Shown in pieces: positions 21,020 through 35,670 of a DNA stretch of 64,000 bases (its first letter is position 1; the number at the start of each line of letters is the position of its first letter). This DNA is from Ectobius pallidus (taxonomy: Eukaryota; Arthropoda; Insecta; Blattodea; Ectobiidae): NCBI GenBank assembly GCA_964059195.1, contig CAXKWD010000014.1:248001-312000 (forward strand), read 5' to 3'. The translations under genes and the position numbers were made by a program. The notes beneath the pieces are model-generated. The model was not told where the DNA came from and ran no database searches. It saw only the letters and a list, made by a program, of their open reading frames with translations.

Positions 21020-24000
21020 CTGTAGCTTAACAATGCCATCTCCAAATACGAAACTGTTGCCTAGCAATGTCTTCTATAAGGAAAGGTTTTTGATCCTCCA
21101 ATGATCAATACATACAATGAAAATATCGGTGATATGCCAATGTCAAAACATGGGTTGTAAATTTTACTTTAATAGAAAGAATACTGTTGCCTAGCAATTA
21201 GATTTAAAACACGAAAGTGTTGCCTAGCAATGCCATTTTAAACCGGAAACTGTTGCCTAGCAATGTCCTCAAAAAGAACTGTTGCTTAGCAATGGCATTT
21301 TTAAACAAAATATTGCTACCTATTAAAAGCTTTTAAAAAAAGATACTGTTGCGTAGCAATGTCAATTTCTGACACGAAACCTTTACCTTTCAATGCATTT
21401 TTCAAATTCGAAACTTCTTCCTAGCAATGTAATTTTTAAAGACAATTTGGCTACCTAACAATGTAATTTTTCTATCACGAATGTTTTGCCTAGCCATGCC
21501 AGTCTAAACCGGAAACTGTTGCCTAGCAATGAAGTTTTATAACACCTGACTGTTGCTTAGCAATGACATTTGGAATAAGAAACTGTAGCTTAGCAATGCC
21601 ATCTCCAAATACGAAACTGTTGCCTAGCAATGTCATCTATAAGGAATAGTTTTTAATCCCTCAATGATCAATACATACAATGAAAATATCGGTGATATGT
21701 TAATGGCAAAACATTGGTTGTAAATTTTGCTTTAATAGAAAGAATACTATTGCCTAGCAATGAGTTTTAAAACACGAAAGTGTTGCCTAGCAATGCCATT
21801 TTAAACCGCAAACTGTTGCCTAGCAATGTAATCAAAAACAACTGTTGCTTAGTAATGTCATTTTTAAACACAATATTGCTACCTATTATAAACTTTTAAA
21901 AATATACTGTTGTGTAGCAATGACAATTTCAGACACCAAACTTTTACTTTTCAATGCATTTTTAAAAGTCGAAACGTTTTCCTAGCAATGTAATTTTTGA
22001 AGACAATTTGGCTGCTTAACAATGTAATTTTTCTATGACGAAAGTTTTGCCTAGCCATGCCAGTCTAAACCGGAAACTGTTGCCTAGCAATTAAGTTTTA
22101 AAACAACTGACTCTTGCTTAGCAATGACATTTTGAACAAGAAACTGTAGCTTAGCAATGCCATCTCCAAATACGAAACTGTTGCCTAGCAATGTCATCTA
22201 TAACGAATAATTTTTAATCCTTCAATGATCAATAGATACAATGAAAATATCGGTGATATGCTAATGTCAAAACATGGGTTGTAAATTTTACTTTAATAGA
22301 AAGAATACTGTTGCCTAGCAATGAGTTTTAAAACACGAAAGTGTTGCCTAGCAATGCCATTTTAAACCAGAAACTTTTGCCTAGCAATGTCATCAAAAAA
22401 ACTGTTGCTTAGCAATGTCATTTTTGAACACAATATTGCTACCTATTAAAAGCTTTTAAAAAAAGATACTGTTGCGTAGCAATGTCAATTTCTGACACGA
22501 AACCTTTACCTTTCAATGCATTTTCCAAAGTCGAAACTTCTTACTAGCAATGTAATTTTTAAAGACAATTTGGCTGCCTATCAACGTAATTTTTTTATCA
22601 CGAATGTTTTTCCTAGCCATGCCAGTCTAAACCGGAAACTGTAGCCTAGCAATGAAGTTTTAAAACACCTGACTGTTGCTTAGCAATGACATTTTGAACA
22701 AGAAACTGTAGCTTAGCAATGCCATCTCCAAATACGAAACTGTTGAATAGCAATGTCTTCTATAAGGAACAGTTTTTGATCCTTCAATGATCAATACATA
22801 CAATGAAAATATCGGTGATATGCTAATGTAAAAACATGGGTTGTAAATTTTACTTTAATAGAAAGAATACTGTTGCCTAGCAATTAGTTTTAAAACACGA
22901 AAGTGTTGCCTAGCAATGCCATTTTAAACCGGAATCTGTTGCCTAGCAATGTCCTCAAAAAGAACTGTTGCTTAGCAATGGCATTTTTAAACACAATATT
23001 GCTACCTATTAAAAGCTTTTAAAAAAAGATACTGTTGCGTAGCAATGTCAATTTCTGACACGAAACCTTTACCTTTCAATGCATTTTTCAAATTCGAAAC
23101 TTCTTCCTAGCAATGTAATTTTTAAAGACAATTTGGCTACCTAACAATGTAATTTTTCTATCACGAATGTTTTGCCTAGCCATGCCAGTCTAAACCGGAA
23201 ACTGTTGCCTAGCAATGAAGTTTTATAACACCTGACTGTTGCTTAGCAATGACATTTTGAATAAGAAACTGTAGCTTAGCAATGGCATCTCCAAATACGA
23301 AACTATTGCCTAGCAATGTCATCTATAACCAATAGTTTTTAATCCTTCAATGATCAATAGATACAATGAAAATATCGGTGATATGCTAATGTCAAAACAT
23401 GGGTTGTAAATTTTACTTTAATAGAAAGAATACTGTTGCCTAGCAATGAGTTTTAAAACACGAAAGTGTTGCCTAGCAATGCCATTTTAAACCAGAAACT
23501 GTTGCCTAGCAATGTCATCAAAAAGAACTGTTGCTTAGCAATGTCATTTTTGAACACCATATTGCTACCTATTAAAAGCTTTTAAAAAAGGATACTGTTG
23601 CGTAGCAATGTCAATTTCTGACACGAAACCTTTACCTTTCAATGCATTTTTCAAATTCGAAACTTCTTCCTAGCAATGTAATTTTTAAAGACAATTTGGC
23701 TGCCTATCAACGTAATTTTTCTATCACGAAAGTTTTTCCTAGCCATGCCAGTCTAAACCGGAAACTGTAGCCTAGCAATGAAGTTTTAAAACACCTGACT
23801 GTTGCTTAGCAATGACATTTTGAACAACAAACTGTAGCTTAGCAATGCCATCTCCAAATACGAAACTGTTGCATAGCAATGTCATCAATAAGGAATAGTT
23901 TTTAATCCTTCAATGATCAATACATACAATGAAAATATCGGTGATATGCTAATGTCAAAACATGGGTTGTAAATTTTACTTTAATAGAAAGAATACTGTT

Positions 24001-24316
24001 GCCTAGCAATTAGTTTTAAAACACGAAAGTGTTGCCTAGCAATGCCATTTTAAACCGGAAACTGTTGCCTAGCAATGTCCTCAAAAAGAACTGTTGCTTA
24101 GCAATGGCATTTTTAAACACAACATTGCTACCTATTATAAACTTTTAAATAATATACTGTTGCGTAACAATGTCAATATCAGACACAAATCTTTTAACTT
24201 TCAATGCATTTTTCATGTCGAAACTCTTTCCTAGCAATGTAATTTTTAAAGACAATTTGGCTACCTAACAATGTAATTTTTCTATCACGAAAGGTTTGCC
24301 TAGCAATGCCAGTCTA
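21020..24316 (+). repeat. Higher-order duplication, copy 1 (5,600-bp offset)
   Basis: Landmarks 21124, 21687, 22248, 22810, 23373 and 23936 recur at 26725, 27288, 27849, 28411, 28973 and 29536, with offsets of 5,601 falling to 5,600. The rare marker GGAAAGGTTTTTGATCCTCC, followed by GATATGCCAATG, occurs in both. The copies separate at about 24,316/29,916, where copy 1 continues with TCTAAAAGG and copy 2 with TCTAAACCGG. Confidence 0.88.
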
Positions 24317-26620
24317 AAAGGAAACTGTAGCCTAGCAATGAAGTTTTAAAACACCTGACTGTTGCTTAGCAATGACATTTTGAACAAGAAACTGTAGCTT
24401 AGCAATGCCATCTCCAAATACGAAACTGTTGCCTAGCAATGTCATCTATAAGGAATAGTTTTTAATCCCTCAATGATCAATACATACAATGAAAATATCG
24501 GTGATATGCTAATGGCAAAACATGGGTTGTAAATTTTGCTTTAATAGAAAGAATACAGTTGCCTAGCAATGAGTTTTAAAACACGAAAGTGTTGCCTAGC
24601 AATGCCATTTTAAACCGCAAACTGTTGCCTAGCAATGTCATCAAAAAGAACTGTTGCTTAGCAATGTCATTTTTAAACACAATATTCTACCTATTATAAA
24701 CTTTTAAAAATATACTGTTGTGTAGCAATGTTAATTTCAGCCACCAAACTTTTACATTTCAATGCATTTTTCATAGTCGAAACTTTTTCCTAGCAATGTA
24801 ATTCTTAAAGACGATTTGGCTGCTTAACAATGTAATTTTTCTATGACGAAAGTTTTGCCTAGCCATGCCAGTCTAAACCGGAAACTGTTGCCTAGCAATT
24901 AAGTTTTAAAACAACTGACTCTTGCTTAGCAATGACATTTTGAACAAGAAACTGTAGCTTAGCAATGCCATCTCCAAATACGAAACTGTTGCCTAGCAAT
25001 GTCATCTATAACGAATAGTTTTTAATCCTTCAATGATCAATAGATACAATGAAAATATCGGTGATATGCTAATGTCAAAACATGGGTTGTAAAATTTACT
25101 TTAATAGAAAGAATACTGTTGCCTAGCAATGAGTTTTAAAACACGAAAGTGTTGCCTAGCAATGCCATTTTAAACCAGAAACTGTTGCCTAGCAATGTCA
25201 TCAAAAAGAACTGTTGCTTAGCAATGTCATTTTTGAACACAATATTGATACCTATTAAAAGCTTTTAAAAAAAGATACTGTTGCGTAGCAATGTCAATTT
25301 TTGACATGCATTTTCCAAAGTCGAAACTTCTTCCTAGCAATGTAATTTTTAAAGACAATTTGGCTGCCTATCAATGTAATTTTTTTTATCACGAATGTTT
25401 TTCCTAGCCATGCCAGTCTAAACCGGAAACTGTAGCCTAGCAATGAAGTTTTAAAACACCAGACTGTTGCTTAGCAATGACATTTTGAACAAGAAACTCT
25501 AGCTTAGCAATGCCATCTCCAAATACGAAACTGTTTCCTAGCAATGTCATCTATAAGGAATAGTTTTTAAACCTTCAATGATCAATACATACAATGAAAA
25601 TATCGGTGATATGCTAATGTCAAAACATGGGTTGTATATTTTACTTTAATAGAAAGAATACTGTTGCCTAGCAATTAGTTTTAAAACACGAAAGTGTTGC
25701 CTAGCAATGCCATTTTAAACCGGAAACTGTTGCCTAGCAATGTCCTCAAAAAGAACTGTTGCTTAGCAATGGCATTTTTAAACACAACATTGCTACCTAT
25801 TATAAACTTTTAAATAATATACTGTTGCGTAACAATGTCAATATCAGACACAAATCTTTTACCTTTCAATGCATTTTTCATGTCGAAACTCTTTCCTAGC
25901 AATGTAATTTTTAAAGACAATTTGGCTACCTAACAATGTAATTTTTCTATCACGAAAGGTTTGCCTAGCAATGCCAGTCTAAACCGGAAACTGTTGCCTA
26001 GCAATTAAGTTTTAAAACAGCTGACTCTTGCTTAGCAATGACATTTTGAACATGAAAGTGTAACTTAGCAATGCCATCTCCAAATACGAAACTGTTGCCC
26101 TGCAATGTCTTCTATAAGGAAAAGTTTTTGATCCTTCAATGATCAATACATACAATGAAAATATCGGTGATATGCTAATGTCAAAACATGGGTTGTAAAT
26201 TTTACTTTAATAGAAAGAATACCTTTGCCTAGCAATTAGTTTTAAAACACGAAAGTGTTGCTTAGCAATGGCATTTTAAACCAGAAACTGTTGCCTAGCA
26301 ATGTCATCAAAAAGAACTGTTGCTTAGCAATGTCATTTTTTAACACAATATTGCTACCTATTTAAAGCTTTTAAAAAAAGATACTGTTGCGTAGCAATGT
26401 CAATTTCTGACACTAAACCTTTACCTTTCAATGCATTTTCCAAAGTAGAAACTTCTTCCTAGCAATGTAATTTTTAAAGACAATTTGGCTGCCTACCAAT
26501 GTAATTTTTCAATCACGAATGTTTTGCCTAACCATGCCAGTCTAAACCGGAAACTGTTGCCTAGCAATGAAGTTTTATAACACCTGACTGTTGCTTAGCA
26601 ATGACATTTTGAATAAGAAA
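24317..26620 (+). repeat. Higher-order duplication, copy 1 (6,162-bp, 11-monomer offset)
   Basis: Landmarks 24496, 25056, 25601 and 26162 recur at 30658, 31218, 31763 and 32324, all at +6,162. Shared rare markers include the 19-bp deletion (25,295 and 31,457), AACATTGCTACC with AAATAATATAC, and CCCTGCAATG (26,098 and 32,260). This block starts where the 5,600-bp block ends, so two exchange events of different register adjoin at about 24.32 kb. Confidence 0.87.
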
Positions 26621-26621
26621 C

Positions 26622-29600
26622 TGTAGCTTAACAATGCCATCTCCAAATACGAAACTGTTGCCTAGCAATGTCTTCTATAAGGAAAGGTTTTTGATCCTCC
26701 AATGATCAATACATACAATGAAAATATCGGTGATATGCCAATGTCAAAACATGGGTTGTAAATTTTACTTTAATAGAAAGAATACTGTTGCCTAGCAATT
26801 AGATTTAAAACACGAAAGTGTTGCCTAGCAATGCCATTTTAAACCGGAAACTGTTGCCTAGCAATGTCCTCAAAAAGAACTGTTGCTTAGCAATGGCATT
26901 TTTAAACACAATATTGCTACCTATTAAAAGCTTTTAAAAAAAGATACTGTTGCGTAGCAATGTCAATTTCTGACACGAAACCTTTACCTTTCAATGCATT
27001 TTTCAAATTCGAAACTTCTTCCTAGCAATGTAATTTTTAAAGACAATTTGGCTACCTAACAATGTAATTTTTCTATCACGAATGTTTTGCCTGGCCATGC
27101 CAGTCTAAACCGGAAACTGTTGCCTAGCAATGAAGTTTTATAACACCTGACTGTTGCTTAGCAATGACATTTGGAATAAGAAACTGTAGCTTAGCAATGC
27201 CATCTCCAAATACGAAACTGTTGCCTAGCAATGTCATCTATAAGGAATAGTTTTTAATCCCTCAATGATCAATACATACAATGAAAATATCGGTGATATG
27301 TTAATGGCAAAACATTGGTTGTAAATTTTGCTTTAATAGAAAGAATACTATTGCCTAGCAATGAGTTTTAAAACACGAAAGTGTTGCCTAGCAATGCCAT
27401 TTTAAACCGCAAACTGTTGCCTAGCAATGTCATCAAAAACAACTGTTGCTTAGTAATGTCATTTTTAAACACAATATTGCTACCTATTATAAACTTTTAA
27501 AAATATACTGTTGTGTAGCAATGACAATTTCAGACACCAAACTTTTACTTTTCAATGCATTTTTAAAAGTCGAAACGTTTTCCTAGCAATGTAATTTTTT
27601 AAGACAATTTGGCTGCTTAACAATGTAATTTTTCTATGACGAAAGTTTTGCCTAGCCATGCCAGTCTAAACCGGAAACTGTTGCCTAGCAATTAAGTTTT
27701 AAAACAACTGACTCTTGCTTAGCAATGACATTTTGAACAAGAAACTGTAGCTTAGCAATGCCATCTCCAAATACGAAACTGTTGCCTAGCAATGTCATCT
27801 ATAACGAATAATTTTTAATCCTTCAATGATCAATAGATACAATGAAAATATCGGTGATATGCTAATGTCAAAACATGGGTTGTAAATTTTACTTTAATAG
27901 AAAGAATACTGTTGCCTAGCAATGAGTTTTAAAACACGAAAGTGTTGCCTAGCAATGCCATTTTAAACCAGAAACTTTTGCCTAGCAATGTCATCAAAAA
28001 AACTGTTGCTTAGCAATGTCATTTTTGAACACAATATTGCTACCTATTAAAAGCTTTTAAAAAAAGATACTGTTGCGTAGCAATGTCAATTTCTGACACG
28101 AAACCTTTACCTTTCAATGCATTTTCCAAAGTCGAAACTTCTTACTAGCAATGTAATTTTTAAAGACAATTTGGCTGCCTATCAACGTAATTTTTTTATC
28201 ACGAATGTTTTTCCTAGCCATGCCAGTCTAAACCGGAAACTGTAGCCTAGCAATGAAGTTTTAAAACACCTGACTGTTGCTTAGCAATGACATTTTGAAC
28301 AAGAAACTGTAGCTTAGCAATGCCATCTCCAAATACGAAACTGTTGAATAGCAATGTCTTCTATAAGGAACAGTTTTTGATCCTTCAATGATCAATACAT
28401 ACAATGAAAATATCGGTGATATGCTAATGTAAAAACATGGGTTGTAAATTTTACTTTAATAGAAAGAATACTGTTGCCTAGCAATTAGTTTTAAAACACG
28501 AAAGTGTTGCCTAGCAATGCCATTTTAAACCGGAATCTGTTGCCTAGCAATGTCCTCAAAAAGAACTGTTGCTTAGCAATGGCATTTTTAAACACAATAT
28601 TGCTACCTATTAAAAGCTTTTAAAAAAGATACTGTTGCGTAGCAATGTCAATTTCTGACACGAAACCTTTACCTTTCAATGCATTTTTCAAATTCGAAAC
28701 TTCTTCCTAGCAATGTAATTTTTAAAGACAATTTGGCTACCTAACAATGTAATTTTTCTATCACGAATGTTTTGCCTAGCCATGCCAGTCTAAACCGGAA
28801 ACTGTTGCCTAGCAATGAAGTTTTATAACACCTGACTGTTGCTTAGCAATGACATTTTGAATAAGAAACTGTAGCTTAGCAATGGCATCTCCAAATACGA
28901 AACTATTGCCTAGCAATGTCATCTATAACCAATAGTTTTTAATCCTTCAATGATCAATAGATACAATGAAAATATCGGTGATATGCTAATGTCAAAACAT
29001 GGGTTGTAAATTTTACTTTAATAGAAAGAATACTGTTGCCTAGCAATGAGTTTTAAAACACGAAAGTGTTGCCTAGCAATGCCATTTTAAACCAGAAACT
29101 GTTGCCTAGCAATGTCATCAAAAAGAACTGTTGCTTAGCAATGTCATTTTTGAACACAATATTGCTACCTATTAAAAGCTTTTAAAAAAGGATACTGTTG
29201 CGTAGCAATGTCAATTTCTGACACGAAACCTTTACCTTTCAATGCATTTTTCAAATTCGAAACTTCTTCCTAGCAATGTAATTTTTAAAGACAATTTGGC
29301 TGCCTATCAACGTAATTTTTCTATCACGAATGTTTTTCCTAGCCATGCCAGTCTAAACCGGAAACTGTAGCCTAGCAATGAAGTTTTAAAACACCTGACT
29401 GTTGCTTAGCAATGACATTTTGAACAACAAACTGTAGCTTAGCAATGCCATCTCCAAATACGAAACTGTTGCATAGCAATGTCATCAATAAGGAATAGTT
29501 TTTAATCCTTCAATGATCAATACATACAATGAAAATATCGGTGATATGCTAATGTCAAAACATGGGTTGTAAATTTTACTTTAATAGAAAGAATACTGTT

Positions 29601-29916
29601 GCCTAGCAATTAGTTTTAAAACACGAAAGTGTTGCCTAGCAATGCCATTTTAAACCGGAAACTGTTGCCTAGCAATGTCCTCAAAAAGAACTGTTGCTTA
29701 GCAATGGCATTTTTAAACACAACATTGCTACCTATTATAAACTTTTAAATAATATACTGTTGCGTAACAATGTCAATATCAGACACAAATCTTTTAACTT
29801 TCAATGCATTTTTCATGTCGAAACTCTTTCCTAGCAATGTAATTTTTAAAGACAATTTGGCTACCTAACAATGTAATTTTTCTATCACGAAAGGTTTGCC
29901 TAGCAATGCCAGTCTA
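26622..29916 (+). repeat. Higher-order duplication, copy 2 (5,600-bp offset)
   Basis: Partner of 21,020-24,316. One A is lost from the A-run near 28,621, which accounts for the step from 5,601 to 5,600. Otherwise I saw only scattered single-base differences. Confidence 0.88.
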
Positions 29917-30477
29917 AACCGGAAACTGTTGCCTAGCAATGAAGTTTTATAACACCTGACTGTTGCTTAGCAATGACATTTTGAATAAGAAACTGTAGCT
30001 TAGCAATGCCATCTCCAAATACGAAACTGTTGCCTAGCAAAGTCTTCTATAAGGAATAGCCTTTAATCCCTCAATGATCAATACATACAATGAAAATATC
30101 GGTGATATGCTAATGGCATAACAGGGGTTGTAAATTTTTCTTTAATAGAAAAGAATACTGTTGCCTAGCAATGAGTTTTAAAACACGAAAGTGTTGCCTA
30201 GCAATGCCATTTTAAACCGGAAACTGTTGCCTAGCAATGCCATCAAAAAGAACTGTTGCTTAGCAAAGTCATTTTTAAACACAATATTGCTACCTATTAT
30301 AAACTTTTAAAAAATATACTGTTGCGTAGCAATGTCAATATCAGACACAAATCTTTTACTTTTCAATGCATTTTTCATGTCGAAACTTTTTCCTAGCAAT
30401 GTAATTTTTAAATACAATTTGACTGCCTAACAATGTAATTTTTCTATCACGAAAGTTTTCCCTAGCCATGCCAGTCT

Positions 30478-32785
30478 AAAAGGAAACTGTAGCCTAGCAA
30501 TGAAGTTTTAAAACACCTGACTGTTGCTTAGCAATGACATTTTGAACAAGAAACTGTAGCTTAGCAATGCCATCTCCAAATACGAAACTGTTGCCTAGCA
30601 ATGTCATCTATAAGGAATAGTTTTTAATCCCTCAATGATCAATACATACAATGAAAATATCGGTGATATGCTAATGGCAAAACATGGGTTGTAAATTTTG
30701 CTTTAATAGAAAGAATACAGTTGCCTAGCAATGAGTTTTAAAACACGAAAGTGTTGCCTAGCAATGCCATTTTAAACCGCAAACTGTTGCCTAGCAATGT
30801 CATCAAAAAGAACTGTTGCTTAGCAATGTCATTTTTAAACACAATATTCTACCTATTATAAACTTTTAAAAATATACTGTTGTGTAGCAATGTTAATTTC
30901 AGACACCAAACTTTTACATTTCAATGCATTTTTCATAGTCGAAACTTTTTCCTAGCAATGTAATTCTTAAAGACGATTTGGCTGCTTAACAATGTAATTT
31001 TTCTATGACGAAAGTTTTGCCTAGCCATGCCAGTCTAAACCGGAAACTGTTGCCTAGCAATTAAGTTTTAAAACAACTGACTCTTGCTTAGCAATGACAT
31101 TTTGAACAAGAAACTGTAGCTTAGCAATGCCATCTCCAAATACGAAACTGTTGCCTAGCAATGTCATCTATAACGAATAGTTTTTAATCCTTCAATGATC
31201 AATAGATACAATGAAAATATCGGTGATATGCTAATGTCAAAACATGGGTTGTAAATTTTACTTTAATAGAAAGAATACTGTTGCCTAGCAATGAGTTTTA
31301 AAACACGAAAGTGTTGCCTAGCAATGCCATTTTAAACCAGAAACTGTTGCCTAGCAATGTCATCAAAAAGAACTGTTGCTTAGCAATGTCATTTTTGAAC
31401 ACAATATTGATACCTATTAAAAGCTTTTAAAAAAAGATACTGTTGCGTAGCAATGTCAATTTTTGACATGCATTTTCCAAAGTCGAAACTTCTTCCTAGC
31501 AATGTAATTTTTAAAGACAATTTGGCTGCCTATCAATGTAATTTTTTTTATCACGAATGTTTTTCCTAGCCATGCCAGTCTAGACCGGAAACTGTAGCCT
31601 AGCAATGAAGTTTTAAAACACCAGACTGTTGCTTAGCAATGACATTTTGAATAAGAAACTGTAGCTTAGCAATGGCATCTCCAAATACGAAACTGTTGCC
31701 TAGCAAAGTCTTCTATAAGGAATAGCCTTTAATCCCTCAATGATCAATACATACAATGAAAATATCGGTGATATGCTAATGGCAAAACATGGGTTGTAAA
31801 TTTTGCTTTAATAGAAAGAATACAGTTGCCTAGCAATGAGTTTTAAAACACGAAAGTGTTGCTTAGCAATGGCATTTTAAACCAGAAACTGTTGCCTAGC
31901 AATGTCCTCAAAAAGAACTGTTGCTTAGCAATGGCATTTTTAAACACAACATTGCTACCTATTATAAACTTTTAAATAATATACTGTTGCGTAACAATGT
32001 CAATATCAGACACAAATCTTTTACCTTTCAATGCATTTTTCATGTCGAAACTCTTTCCTAGCAATGTAATTTTTAAAGACAATTTGGCTACCTAACAATG
32101 TAATTTTTCTATCACGAAAGGTTTGCCTAGCAATGCCAGTCTAAACCGGAAACTGTTGCCTAGCAATTAAGTTTTAAAACAGCTGACTCTTGCTTAGCAA
32201 TGACATTTTTAACATGAAACTGTAACTTAGCAATGCCATCTCCAAATACGAAACTGTTGCCCTGCAATGTCTTCTATAAGGAAAAGTTTTTGATCCTTCA
32301 ATGATCAATACATACAATGAAAATATCGGTGATATGCTAATGTCAAAACATGGGTTGTAAATTTTACTTTAATAGAAAGAATACCTTTGCCTAGCAATTA
32401 GTTTTAAAACACGAAAGTGTTGCTTAGCAATGGCATTTTAAACCAGAAACTGTTGCCTAGCAATGTCATCAAAAAGAACTGTTGCTTAGCAATGTCATTT
32501 TTTAACACAATATTGCTACCTATTTAAAGCTTTTAAAAAAAGATACTGTTGCGTAGCAATGTCAATTTCTGACACTAAACCTTTACCTTTCAATGCATTT
32601 TCCAAAGTAGAAACTTCTTCCTAGCAATGTAATTTTTAAAGACAATTTGGCTGCCTACCAATGTAATTTTTCAATCACGAATGTTTTGCCTAACCATGCC
32701 AGTCTAAACGGGAAACTGTTGCCTAGCAATGAAGTTTTATAACACCTGACTGTTGCTTAGCAATGACATTTTGAATAAGAAACTG
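30478..32785 (+). repeat. Higher-order duplication, copy 2 (6,162-bp offset), with internal conversion tract
   Basis: Partner of 24,317-26,620. Register is unbroken, yet about 31,650-31,900 carries a different monomer class from its partner (see the separate entry). Confidence 0.87.
31650..31900 (+). other. Conversion-like class switch without length change
   Basis: Before this tract, AGACTG lies at 25,461 and 31,623; after it, GTCCTC lies at 25,742 and 31,904. The offset is 6,162 on both sides. Between them the 25.5-kb copy is class A (GAACAAGAAACTCTAGC, TTGTATATTTTAC, CAATTAG), whereas this copy reads GAATAAGAAACTGTAGC, AGCAAAGTCTTC, TGGCAAAACATGG and CAGTTGCC. That closely matches about 32,771-32,980, roughly one kilobase downstream. 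Replacement with no net length change fits gene conversion from a neighbouring monomer. Confidence 0.75.
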
Positions 32786-33089
32786 TAGCTTAGCAATGGC
32801 ATCTCCAAATACGAAACTGTTGCCTAGCAAAGTCTTCTATAAGGAATAGCCTTTAATCCCTCAATGATCAATACATACAATGAAAATATCGGTGATATGC
32901 TAATGGCAAAACATGGGTTGTAAATTTTGCTTTAATAGAAAGAATACAGTTGCCTAGCAATGAGTTTTAAAACACGAAAGTGTTGCCTAGCAATGCCATT
33001 TTAAACCGCAAACTGTTGCCTAGCAATGTCATCAAAAAGAACTGTTGCTTAGCAATGTCATTTTTAAACACAATATTCTACCTATTATA

Positions 33090-33150
33090 AACTTTTAAAA
33101 ATATACTGTTGTGTAGCAATGTCAATATCAGACACAAATCTTTTACTTTT
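33090..33150 (+). other. Class C to class B switch within one monomer
   Basis: Class C subunit 6 (TATACTGTTGTGTAGCAATG) is followed directly by class B sequence (TCAATATCAGACACAAATC). Elsewhere TTGTGTAG is followed by TTAATTTCAG or ACAATTTCAG. This marks a recombination or conversion breakpoint at about 33,120. Confidence 0.7.
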
Positions 33151-35670
33151 CAATGCATTTTTCATGTCGAAACTTTTTCCTAGCAATGTAATTTTTAAAT
33201 ACAATTTGACTGCCTAACAATGTAATTTTTCTATCACGAAAGTTTTCCCTACCATGCCAGTCTAAAAGGAAACTGTAGCCTAGCAATGAAGTTTTAAAAC
33301 ACCTGACTGTTGCTTAGCAATGACATTTTGAACAAGAAACTGTAGGTTAGCAATGCCATCTCCAAATACGAAACTGTTGCCTAGCAATGTCATCTATAAG
33401 GAATAGTTTTTAATCCCTCAATGATCAATACATACAATGAAAATATCGGTGATATGCTAATGGCAAAACATGGGTTGTAAATTTTGCTTTAATAGAAAGA
33501 ATACAGTTGCCTAGCAATGAGTTTTAAAACACGAAAGTGTTGCCTAGCAATGCCATTTTAAACCGCAAACTGTTGCCTAGCAATGTCATCAAAAAGAACT
33601 GTTGCTTAGCAATGTCATTTTTAAACACAATATTCTACCTATTATAAACTTTTAAAAATATACTGTTGTGTAGCAATGTTAATTTCAGACACCAAACTTT
33701 TACATTTCAATGCATTTTTCATAGTCGAAACTTTTTCCTAGCAATGTAATTCTTAAAGACGATTTGGCTGCTTAACAATGTAATTTTTCTGTGACGAAAG
33801 TTTTGCCTAGCCATGCCAGTCTAAACCGGAAACTGTTGCCTAGCAATTAAGTTTTAAAACAACTGACTCTTGCTTAGAAATGACATTTTGAACAAGAAAC
33901 TGTAGCTTAGCAATGCCATCACCAAATACGAAACTGTTGCCTAGCAATGTCATCTATAACGAATAGTTTTTAATCCTTCAATGATCAATAGATACAATGA
34001 AAATATCGGTGATATGCTAATGTCAAAACATGGGTTGTAAATTTTACTTTAATAGAAAGAATACTGTTGCCTAGCAATGAGTTTTAAAACACGAAAGTGT
34101 TGCCTAGCAATGCCATTTTAAACCAGAAACTGTTGCCTAGCAATGTCATCAAAAAGAACTGTTGCTTAGCAATGTCATTTTTGAACACAATATTGATACC
34201 TATTAAAAGCTTTTAAAAAAAGATACTGTTGCGTAGCAATGTCAATTTTTGACATGCATTTTCCAAAGTCGAAACTTCTTCCTAGCAATGTAATTTTTAA
34301 AGACAATTTGGCTGCCTATCAATGTAATTTTTTTATCACGAATGTTTTTCCTAGCAATGCCAGTCTAAACCGGAAACTGTAGCCTAGCAATGAAGTTTTA
34401 AAACACCAGACTGTTGCTTAGCAATGACATTTTGAACAAGAAACTCTAGCTTAGCAATGCCATCTCCAAATACGAAACTGTTGCCTAGCAATGTCATCTA
34501 TAAGGAATAGTTTTTAAACCTTCAATGATCAATACATACAATGAAAATATCGGTGATATGCTAATGTCAAAACATGGGTTGTATATTTTACTTTAATAGA
34601 AAGAATACTGTTGCCTAGCAATTAGTTTTAAAACACGAAAGTGTTGCCTAGCAATGCCATTTTAAACCGGAAACTGTTGCCTAGCAATGTCCTCAAAAAG
34701 AACTGTTGCTTAGCAATGGCATTTTTAAACACAATATTGCTACCTATTAAAAGCTTTTAAAAAAAGATACTGTTGCGTAGCAATGTCAATTTCTGACACG
34801 AAACCTTTTCCTTTCAATGCATTTTTCAAATTCGAAACTTCTTCCTAGCAATGTAATTTTTAAAGACAATTTGGCTACCTAACAATGTAATTTTTCTATC
34901 ACGAATATTTTGCCTAGCCATGCCAGTCTAAACCGGAAACTGTTGCCTAGCAATGAAGTTTTATAACACCTGACTGTTGCTTAGCAATGACATATTGAAT
35001 AAGAAACTGTAGCTTAGCAATGGCATCTCCAAATACGAAACTGTTGCCTAGCAATGTCTTCTATAAGGAATAGCCTTTAATCCCTCAATGATCAATACAT
35101 ACAATGAAAATATCGGTGATATGCTAATGGCAAAACATGGGTTGTAAATTTTGCCTTAATAGAAAGAATACAGTTGCCTAGCAATGAGTTTTAAAACACG
35201 AAAGTGTTGCCTAGCAATGCCATTTTAAACCGCAAACTGTTGCCAAGCAATGTCATCAAAAAGAACTGTTGCTTAGCAATGTCATTTTTAAACACAATAT
35301 TCTACCTATTATAAACTTTTAAAAATATACTGTTGTGTAGCAATGTTAATTTCAGACACCAAACTTTTACTTTTCAATGCATTTTTCAAAGTCGAAACTT
35401 TTTCCTAGCAATGTAATTTTTAAAGACGATTTGGCTGCTTAACAATGTAATTTTTCTATGACGAAAGTTTTGCCTAGCCATGCCAGTCTAAACCGGAAAC
35501 TGTTGCCTAGCAATTAAGTTTTAAAACACCTGACTCTTGCTTAGCAATGACATTTTGAACAAGAAACTGCAGCTTAGCAATGCCATCTCCAAATACGAAA
35601 CTGTTGCCTAGCAATGTCATCTATAAGGAATAGTTTTTAATCCTTCAATGATCAATACATACAATGAAAA

